DNA from: SLJN01 sp964505385 | GTDB lineage: Bacteria > Bacteroidota > Rhodothermia > Balneolales > Natronogracilivirgulaceae | Reading direction: 5' to 3' | Assembly (NCBI GenBank): GCA_964505385.1 | Contig: CAZDIA010000043.1 | Span: 1 to 21,152 of the forward strand | DNA length: 21,152 nt | Shown here: positions 14,685 to 21,152 of the stretch, one piece after another | How the letters are laid out: each line of letters starts with the position of its first letter | Position numbering within the stretch: position 1 is the first letter of the stretch | The notes under the pieces: model-generated | What the model was told of the DNA's origin: nothing | Seen by the model: only the letters and a program-made list of their open reading frames with translations | Databases searched by the model: none | Program-made: the position numbers and the translations under genes

Positions 14685-16967
14685 TCACCCCATAATCTTC
14701 AGATTGGCGTATTTCAATTTAAGCTTTTTCTGCCCTTTGTTCTGAAAAAACACAACAATCGAACTGTCTTCGCCGCGATTATCCAGCTGAATTACTTTTC
14801 CGGGGCCGAATTTGGGATGAAGAACTTTAGCTCCTGGGCGGAGCTGGTTCAGATCGGCATCATCATAATGTATTTCTGTAGTGTTGCTGCGTTTGGTTCC
14901 GGAAGCCGGCTGCTGCCAGTCGTATTCAATATGAGTGCCACCGGTTTGCTGAAACTCCGAGTGTGGCCGCTGATGTGATTTCTGGCGAATCGTGGCACCC
15001 GTCTCTGTTCGGACAACAGCAGGGTCAACTTCATCCAGGAAGCGGGAGCGAAGGCTCTGTTTTTCATCGCCAAATTTATACCGGCTGCGGGCATAACTTA
15101 AAAACAGACGTTCTTCCGCCCGGGTGCAGGCTACATAGAACAACCGGCGCTCCTCTTCAAAATCAGCTTCTTCGCCGTTGCGCCCCCCGATGGGGAAAAG
15201 CTCTTCTTCCAGCCCGCTCACAAAGACTACGGGAAATTCAAGCCCTTTTGCCGCATGGACGGTCATCAATGTTACGGACTGTGGATTTTCTTCATAAGCA
15301 TCCAAATCGGTAATTAAGGAAATATCCTGCAGAAACCGGCTCAAGTCCGGCTGATTGCTCGATTCCTGGAAATATGAAATGGCATTGAACAATTCCATAA
15401 CGTTTTCCCGGCGGGTCAGGGACTCATGGCTGTTCTCTTCTACGAACTGTTTAACATAACCGGTTTCATCCATCAGCGCTTTGACGGTGTCGATTAAGGG
15501 TTCGCTGTCGAGCTGTTGTTTGAATCGTTCAATCAGTTCAACAAAACCTGAAACTCGTTTCTCAGCTGGTTTATAAATGCCGATCTTCGATGCGGATTTA
15601 AGAGCCTGCCAGATTGAAATATTATTTTCCCGGGCATATTCTCTGATCTGGCTTAGCGATTTATCCCCGATGCCACGTGCGGGTTCATTGATGATACGTA
15701 TCAGCGACTCTTCATCAGCAGGGTTGATTAACAGCTTCAGATAAGCCACTACATCTTTGATCTCCTTCCGCTGATAAAAAGAAATACCACCCACGATCTG
15801 ATACGCTATCCCTTTGCGGCGTAATGCGTCTTCCAATAGTCGGCTTTGAGCATTGGTACGATACAGCACGGCCATATCACGGTAATGATAGCCATGCTGC
15901 AACTTCAGATGATGGATATAAGATGCGATTCGGTTGGCTTCATCCCGGTCGGTGAGGCTTTCCAGCACCGTGATGGTATTGCCTTCTTCATTATCCGTCC
16001 ACAGGGTTTTTTCAAGCTGTTTATTATTTTGTTTGATGACCGAATCTGCGCATCTCAGGATCATCTTGGTGGAGCGGTAGTTTTTTTCCAGGGGGATGCG
16101 CACCGCATCGGGATAATCCTGCTGAAAGTTTAGAATATTAGTAATATCCGCCCCGCGAAAGGAGTAGATCGACTGCGCGTCATCGCCTACGACACTTATA
16201 TTATGATGTGCGGCAGCCAGCATTTTCGTCACCTTATACTGCGCATGGTTGGTATCCTGATACTCATCAATCAGAATATATTTAAACCGTTGTTGATACA
16301 TTTCCAGCACCTCCGGATATTGCTCAAACAGCTCAATCGGCTTGACGAGCAGGTCGTCAAAATCCATGGCATTGCTTTGCTTCAGGCGGCTGGTATAATA
16401 TTGGTAAACCTGCGCCGCGATATCATGAGTGCTGCTCTGAATGAATTTCTCCTCAAACTGATGCGGGTCGATTAACTGATTTTTAGCTTCGCTGATGATA
16501 AAGCGAATACTTCTTGGTTTAACCTCCTTGGTGTCGATATTCAGCTCCTGCATGATGGTTTTTATCATGCGCTCAGAATCCTGGGTATCATAGATACTGA
16601 AATCACGTGTATATCCCAATCTCTCGCATTCAACACGCAATATCCGCGCAAAAATGGAATGAAACGTACCCATCCACAGCTTACGGGCTCGCTCATCGAT
16701 TAGGGTTTCGATTCGCTCCTGCATTTCACGAGCTGCTTTGTTGGTAAAAGTAAGAGCCAAAATCTGATGCGGCTCCGCTTTTGCACCGGCAAGCAGATGC
16801 GCGATGCGATAGGTAAGTACTCTGGTTTTGCCGCTGCCTGCTCCGGCGATTATAAGCAAGGGACCTTCACTATGCTGTACGGCCTTTTGCTGTTCGGTGT
16901 TAAGTCCCCGAAGCAGATCGGAATCAGGTTGAGCGGGCTGCTCGTTCGGGAGAACGAACTTTTTCAT
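14685..16967 (-). CDS. pcrA: ATP-dependent DNA helicase PcrA/UvrD
   Basis: This is a superfamily 1A 3'-5' helicase acting in nucleotide excision repair, replication-fork upkeep and removal of stalled RNA polymerase. Motifs in order: the Q-motif LNTEQQKAV (22-30), Walker A AGAGSGKT (41-48), DEYQDT (234-239), VGDDAQSIYSFRGAD (260-274), NYRST (296-300), MTVHAAKGLEFPVVF (568-582) and YVACTRAEERLFLSYA (611-626). The C-terminal GAKVLHPKFGPGKVIQL segment is the Tudor-like domain that contacts RNA polymerase in PcrA proteins, which favours PcrA over RecB- or Rep-type enzymes. At 760 residues it is of normal length. It follows valS by 86 bp on the same strand and may be co-transcribed. Confidence 0.94.
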   Translation of the reverse strand: MKKFVLPNEQPAQPDSDLLRGLNTEQQKAVQHSEGPLLIIAGAGSGKTRVLTYRIAHLLAGAKAEPHQILALTFTNKAAREMQERIETLIDERARKLWMGTFHSIFARILRVECERLGYTRDFSIYDTQDSERMIKTIMQELNIDTKEVKPRSIRFIISEAKNQLIDPHQFEEKFIQSSTHDIAAQVYQYYTSRLKQSNAMDFDDLLVKPIELFEQYPEVLEMYQQRFKYILIDEYQDTNHAQYKVTKMLAAAHHNISVVGDDAQSIYSFRGADITNILNFQQDYPDAVRIPLEKNYRSTKMILRCADSVIKQNNKQLEKTLWTDNEEGNTITVLESLTDRDEANRIASYIHHLKLQHGYHYRDMAVLYRTNAQSRLLEDALRRKGIAYQIVGGISFYQRKEIKDVVAYLKLLINPADEESLIRIINEPARGIGDKSLSQIREYARENNISIWQALKSASKIGIYKPAEKRVSGFVELIERFKQQLDSEPLIDTVKALMDETGYVKQFVEENSHESLTRRENVMELFNAISYFQESSNQPDLSRFLQDISLITDLDAYEENPQSVTLMTVHAAKGLEFPVVFVSGLEEELFPIGGRNGEEADFEEERRLFYVACTRAEERLFLSYARSRYKFGDEKQSLRSRFLDEVDPAVVRTETGATIRQKSHQRPHSEFQQTGGTHIEYDWQQPASGTKRSNTTEIHYDDADLNQLRPGAKVLHPKFGPGKVIQLDNRGEDSSIVVFFQNKGQKKLKLKYANLKIMG

Positions 16968-17053
16968 AACGCGAAGGTGATACGGTTATAGTTTTACTGA
17001 AAAGATTTTCTAATACACCGGCTTGCAATGATTTCCACCGGCTGCGCGGATGC

Positions 17054-19729
17054 TCAATTTAAATCCTTGAGGTTTTGCTTTAGCTTTTCCAGGTTTTTTT
17101 CGGTGTCACTTTTTTTCTTCTTTTCCCGTTCAACCACATCTTCAGGTGCATTTTGGACAAACTTCTCATTATTTAATTTCCCTTCGATGGATTTGAGAAA
17201 ACCCTCCAGCCGTTCAATTTCCGTTTGAATTCGTTGCTGCTCTTTTTCGAAATCGATCAAACCGGTGAGCGGAACAAATACTTCGGAAGCATCTATAACC
17301 GCTGATGCACTTGCTTTTGGCCGTTCAGCCTGTTTGTCGATAGTCACCGAATTGACTTTCAGTAATTTTTCAAAAGTGTGTTTATTCTGCTCAAGGCCGG
17401 TTTCGGTAGCTTCGTCTTTGGCTTTAATTACCACATCAATTTCTTTATTATCCGGCACATTCATCTCCGCCCGGATATTTCGGATCGATGATATCATTTG
17501 CTGAATGGTTCCGAAAAGTTGAACGTCATCCATGTTGATACTTTCGGTATTTACTTCCGGCCAGTCGCTCCGGATTAAGGCCTCTTCAGGTGTACGTTTT
17601 CGCATATGTTGCCATATTTCTTCGGTGATAAAGGGCATGAACGGATGCAGTAATCTCAGCAGATGTTCAAAAATGCTCACAGCTCTGCCGGCTGTGGCCG
17701 GATCCATTTTTTCTCCGTATTCAGGCTTGATCAGTTCAAGATACCAGTCGCAAAAATCATCCCATACCAGTGCATAAATTTTCAGCAAAGCTTCATTGAT
17801 GCGGTATCGCGACAAGTCATCATCCACTTCCTGTAAGGTTTGATTAAACCGGGAGATCATCCATCTGTCAACCAGTGCATCAGGTTCGGTTTCCAATTCT
17901 GAAGGGTAGTCGGCATCTTCTTCCATGTGCATGTGGAGAAACCGGAATGCATTCCAAAGTTTGTTCGCGAAGTTTCTGCCCATTTCAAACTTGGTGGGAT
18001 CAAGCTTGATGTCCTGCCCCTGAGCGCACAAAATAATCAGACAGTAACGCACAGCATCAGCGCCGTACTGGTCGATCATGTCCAGTGGATCGATGCCGTT
18101 ATTCAGGCTTTTGCTCATCTTCCGGCCGTATTTGTCCTTGACAATGCCGGTCATGAAGATATCATGGAATGGTGACTTTCCGGTAAAATGCAATCCGCCC
18201 ATCAGCATTCGCGATACCCAGAAAAACAGAATATCGTAGCCGGAAACCAGCAGGGAAGTAGGGTAAAAATACTGCATTTCTTTGGTGTCATTCGGCCATC
18301 CGAGCGTTGAAAACGGCCAAAGCCAGGATGAAAACCAGGTATCGAGCACATCGGGGTCCTGCACCATGCCCTCTTCAGGCTGTTTATCGCTTACGATGTA
18401 ATCGCGGTCGCGATCAATGGTGCCATCTTCTTTAGTGTAGTACCAGACCGGGATGCGATGGCCCCACCACAATTGCCGGGAGATGACCCAATCGCGGATA
18501 TTTTCCATCCACCGGTAAAACTCATTTTCCCACCGGCGGGGATAAAATTCAAACTCATTTTCATCACAAGCTTTCATAGCTTTTTCAGCCAGCGGTTTCA
18601 TCTTCACAAACCACTGGTCCGAAAGCAGGGGCTCGATAACAGCTTTGCTTCGACTTGAAATGCCGACCTGATGGGTATATTCTTCGGTTTTAGAGATCAA
18701 ACCTTCATTTTCCAGATCTTCAACGATCTTATCGCGCGCATCGAAGCGATCCATACCGTCATAAGCACCTGAGTTTTCATTCAGGGTAGCGTCCGGATTA
18801 ATAATATTCAGCACTTCCAGATCATGCCGCTGTCCAATCTCAAAATCATTCTGATCGTGAGCCGGTGTCACCTTAAGTGCGCCGGTACCAAATTCTGATT
18901 TTATATAATCATCCCCGATAATTTTTACCCAACGCCCGGTTGTCGGGATAAGCACTTTGTGCCCAATTAATTCCTGATAACGCTCATCATCAGGGTGCAC
19001 CGCTACAGCGGTATCTGCCGGGATGGTTTCAGGGCGAGTTGTGGCTATGGTGATGTGTGTTTTGCCGGTAGCTTTTTGAGCTTCATCCGACAGGGGGTAA
19101 TCCACATACCAAAGCGATCCCTGATGCTCTTCGTGATCCACCTCTTCGTCTGAAATGGCCGTTCGATCTACAGGGCACCAGTTTACCAGATAATAACCTT
19201 TATATATCAGCCCCTCGTCATGAAGCCGCTTAAACGCTTCGCTGACGGCATTTGATAATCCCTCATCCATCGTAAAGCGCTCGCGGCTCCAGTCGCAGCT
19301 TGTGCCGAGCTTTCGGTATTGATTGGTGATGATCTGACCGTAGCGATCTTTCCATTCCCAAACCTTGTTGACAAATTCTTCACGACCGAGTTCATGGCGG
19401 GTTTTTCCCTCATTTTCGCGAATATTTTTTTCAACTACATTCTGTGTAGCGATACCGGCATGATCGGTTCCCGGCAGCCATAGCGCTTCATGCCCTTGCA
19501 TCCGTTTGAGCCTGATCAGCGTGTCCTGGACCGCCCCTTGTAACGCATGACCCATATGCAACGCACCGGTTACATTAGGGGGCGGCATCATAATAACAAA
19601 TGGCTCTTTATCCGGGTTGATTTCTGCACGAAATAGCCCGTTTTCTTCCCAGTAATTATACCAGCGCGTTTCGATGCTGGATGGATCGTAATGTTTAGGT
19701 ATCGTCTTGGTATCCTGTGGACTGGACAT
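17054..19729 (-). CDS. valS: Valyl-tRNA synthetase
   Basis: This class I aminoacyl-tRNA synthetase charges tRNA-Val and edits mischarged threonine. The signature PPPNVTGALHMGHAL carries the HIGH variant HMGH (58-61), and KMSKS is at 537-541 in KYGRKMSKSLNNG. The CP1 editing domain spans roughly 190-365, with TTRPETIPADTAVAVHP and VTPAHDQNDFEIG. The zinc-independent catalytic half follows with WFSSWLWPFSTLGWP. A charged coiled-coil arm typical of bacterial ValS closes the protein (about 820-891). At 891 residues it is complete, with a clear ATG. Neither a T-box leader nor an attenuator is seen upstream, where a large palindromic element lies instead. Confidence 0.97.
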   Translation of the reverse strand: MSSPQDTKTIPKHYDPSSIETRWYNYWEENGLFRAEINPDKEPFVIMMPPPNVTGALHMGHALQGAVQDTLIRLKRMQGHEALWLPGTDHAGIATQNVVEKNIRENEGKTRHELGREEFVNKVWEWKDRYGQIITNQYRKLGTSCDWSRERFTMDEGLSNAVSEAFKRLHDEGLIYKGYYLVNWCPVDRTAISDEEVDHEEHQGSLWYVDYPLSDEAQKATGKTHITIATTRPETIPADTAVAVHPDDERYQELIGHKVLIPTTGRWVKIIGDDYIKSEFGTGALKVTPAHDQNDFEIGQRHDLEVLNIINPDATLNENSGAYDGMDRFDARDKIVEDLENEGLISKTEEYTHQVGISSRSKAVIEPLLSDQWFVKMKPLAEKAMKACDENEFEFYPRRWENEFYRWMENIRDWVISRQLWWGHRIPVWYYTKEDGTIDRDRDYIVSDKQPEEGMVQDPDVLDTWFSSWLWPFSTLGWPNDTKEMQYFYPTSLLVSGYDILFFWVSRMLMGGLHFTGKSPFHDIFMTGIVKDKYGRKMSKSLNNGIDPLDMIDQYGADAVRYCLIILCAQGQDIKLDPTKFEMGRNFANKLWNAFRFLHMHMEEDADYPSELETEPDALVDRWMISRFNQTLQEVDDDLSRYRINEALLKIYALVWDDFCDWYLELIKPEYGEKMDPATAGRAVSIFEHLLRLLHPFMPFITEEIWQHMRKRTPEEALIRSDWPEVNTESINMDDVQLFGTIQQMISSIRNIRAEMNVPDNKEIDVVIKAKDEATETGLEQNKHTFEKLLKVNSVTIDKQAERPKASASAVIDASEVFVPLTGLIDFEKEQQRIQTEIERLEGFLKSIEGKLNNEKFVQNAPEDVVEREKKKKSDTEKNLEKLKQNLKDLN

Positions 19730-19890
19730 GAAAAAATTTTGAGTTAAAGAAATTTTGTGTAAAAGTAGCTTACGATTTCCGGTTTATCTATAAAATTTAA
19801 TCCCAAAAAAATATAGTGAATGGAGTTGCGATGAGAAACTGCTTAAGGTGATATTTTTGTCAATTGCAAGACTCTGTAAAAGTGTAAATA

Positions 19891-20010
19891 GTGCCCCTAA
19901 GAAAACGCCAATATCTTCGTTCCGCTCGTCCCAAAAATGCTCGTGTACGCTATGTACACTGCGCTTTTTGGGACTTCGCGCGCCTTGATCTTGGCGTTTT
20001 CTTAGGGCAC
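19891..20010. repeat. Nested 120-bp palindromic element between rsmB and valS
   Basis: Three inverted pairs are nested. Outer: 19891-19911 with 19991-20010 (20 of 21 positions, one extra C), ending GTGCCC/GGGCAC. Middle: GTCCCAAAAA (19928-19937) with TTTTTGGGAC (19965-19974). Inner: GTGTAC (19943-19948) with GTACAC (19954-19959) around a 5-nt loop. Flanks TCTGTAAAA (about 19873) and TCTTACAGA (about 20019) extend the symmetry loosely. The 320-bp spacer 19730-20049 holds no convincing gene; a 102-residue minus-strand frame through it is probably fortuitous. It may be a dispersed palindrome or MITE-like unit, and may also terminate rsmB transcription. Confidence 0.75.
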
Positions 20011-20049
20011 TTAGAGTTTTCTTACAGACACTAAATAGCATGTTATAGA

Positions 20050-21152
20050 TTAAATTACTCTCCGGAGTAAAACACCAAAGTGGCCATCGCATTTATGAAT
20101 GTGCGGGAAAGTCTGATAGGATTTTCCGTCATCACTCAGTACTTCTTCAGGCAAATAGTTTTCCAGTGATTCCAGTTCGAAATTGTTATAGGTTTCCAGA
20201 AATTTATCTATTTGCTCCATATTTTCTTCCGGCTCTAATGAGCAGGTAGAGTAGACCAGTCGTCCGCCTTTTTTGACCATATTTGCTGCAGCATCGAGAA
20301 GTTCATACTGGTTTTCAACAAATTCTTGCAATTGCTCATCAGTCCTCCTCCAGCGAAGATCCGCCCTTTTGCTCAGAACGCCGGTGCCGCTGCACGGAGC
20401 ATCGAGCAGGACAGCGTCTGCGAGCTTGAAGCGCTCCTCGGTGGCATCGGCACGTTGCAATTTGACATTATCTGCCCCGTAAGTGGTTACATTGGAAGCA
20501 ATTGTGGAAATCCTCTCGCTATCTTTATCAATAGCGAGTATGCTTCCCTGGTTTTCCATCAGCTCCGAAAGAACAATAGTTTTGGTACCGGGAGCCGCGC
20601 AGATATCATAGACAATTTCACCCGGTTGCGGGTCGAGGATGACCGGAGCAAAACCTGCCGCTATATCCTGCACCTGGCAGAGTCCTTTTTCAAACCATCC
20701 TTTAGTGCGCGCGATATTGGTGCTTTTAACTTTGAAGTAACCAGGTAGCCAATCGCTCTCCTCGAAGTCGATGCCTGTTTTTTCCAGACGAAGCGAGAAA
20801 TTCTCGGAGTTGGTTTTTAGGCCGTTGACACGCAGGTAATATTCCGGCCTCATATTATTGGCCTGCATTAACTTAAATGCCTCTCGCTCTCCAAAACGTT
20901 TTACCCAGCGCTCCACAAGCCACTCCGGATGTGAAAAAGTCGTGGCGATGAGCCTGGTACGATCTTCAAATTTGGGTTTGGGAAGGTTGGAAATGTCACG
21001 TTGAACTTTTCGCAGAATGGCGTTGGTAAGATCACCGGTTCGGGAACTGACAGAAAACTTTGAAATTTCGACGGACTCGTTTATGGCGGCATAGTCGGGG
21101 GTGCCGTCCATAAAGATCAGATCATAGATGCCGAGCCTGAGGATGTTTTTAA
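20050..21152 (-). CDS. rsmB: 16S rRNA (cytosine-967-C5) methyltransferase, N-terminus beyond window
   Basis: RsmB methylates C967 of 16S rRNA with S-adenosylmethionine. The frame stays open to the window edge; before the internal ATG at 21111 it reads NILRLGIYDLIF, which continues the NusB-like N-terminal RNA-binding domain, so the true start lies outside (about 70 residues missing). Visible marks are the SAM loop YDICAAPGTKT, the motif IV cysteine in LDAPCSGTGVLSKRADLRWRR and the catalytic motif VI cysteine in VYSTCSLEPEENMEQ. Both cysteines needed for covalent m5C chemistry are present. The C-terminal HFGVLLRRVI is typical of the family. A large palindrome follows it before valS. Confidence 0.9.
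   Translation of the reverse strand, partial: KNILRLGIYDLIFMDGTPDYAAINESVEISKFSVSSRTGDLTNAILRKVQRDISNLPKPKFEDRTRLIATTFSHPEWLVERWVKRFGEREAFKLMQANNMRPEYYLRVNGLKTNSENFSLRLEKTGIDFEESDWLPGYFKVKSTNIARTKGWFEKGLCQVQDIAAGFAPVILDPQPGEIVYDICAAPGTKTIVLSELMENQGSILAIDKDSERISTIASNVTTYGADNVKLQRADATEERFKLADAVLLDAPCSGTGVLSKRADLRWRRTDEQLQEFVENQYELLDAAANMVKKGGRLVYSTCSLEPEENMEQIDKFLETYNNFELESLENYLPEEVLSDDGKSYQTFPHIHKCDGHFGVLLRRVI

Noticed and set aside
14668..14686. GATCAG/CTGATC hairpin between the convergent protease and pcrA genes, considered as a terminator.
   Set aside because: The stem is only 6 bp, has no T-tract in either direction and overlaps the pcrA stop codon.
19784..20092. A 102-residue minus-strand frame through the large palindrome and overlapping the 3' end of rsmB.
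   Set aside because: It is mostly made of palindrome sequence and overlaps a confident gene in another frame, with no recognisable domain.

Overview
The window comes from a free-living Gram-negative bacterium, most likely of the Bacteroidota/Balneolota group. This rests on a DUF5723-like outer-membrane protein, weak or absent Shine-Dalgarno sequences, and a tRNA promoter whose -7 element TATATTTG matches the Bacteroidota consensus TAnnTTTG. Taxonomy is inferred from gene style; no rRNA is present. There is no phage, insertion sequence, CRISPR array or conventional defence system.

Layout. Positions 1-1626 (+) hold the 3' part of pntB (transhydrogenase beta subunit) and a 74-residue membrane protein. 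Positions 1728-3101 (-) hold a lysine 6-aminotransferase, followed by a well-formed initiator tRNA unit (promoter, tRNA-fMet, terminator) on the minus strand. Positions 3582-6611 (+) hold two paralogous PLP beta-eliminating lyases in tandem; diagnostic residues identify a tyrosine phenol-lyase and then a tryptophanase. After a 100-N assembly gap, a minus-strand block encodes QueG, an RluA-type pseudouridine synthase, Lon and a DUF5723-like outer-membrane protein. A divergent site-2 protease with CBS domains (13526-14653, +) follows. The right end (minus strand) carries PcrA helicase, ValS and the 3' part of rsmB.

Three PLP enzymes within 5 kb (lysine, tyrosine, tryptophan) suggest a small amino-acid catabolic cluster yielding an aldehyde of lysine, phenol, indole, pyruvate and ammonia. 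The right half is mostly RNA modification, translation and quality-control housekeeping.

The most unusual signal is in the spacers. Behind pntB, behind the tyrosine phenol-lyase and behind tryptophanase lie degenerate tandem arrays with a 7- or 8-bp period. Each is followed by the same kind of array in inverted orientation, so each locus can fold into a long hairpin. The loci share short words (GTGACAAAGTAA, GTGACTGAG, CTGGTGCC). The third locus has perfect 49-bp inverted arms, one of which encodes the last 13 residues and stop codon of QueG. A different 120-bp nested palindrome lies between rsmB and valS. The N gap is flanked by an identical 55-bp sequence and looks like an unmerged k-mer overlap, not missing DNA.
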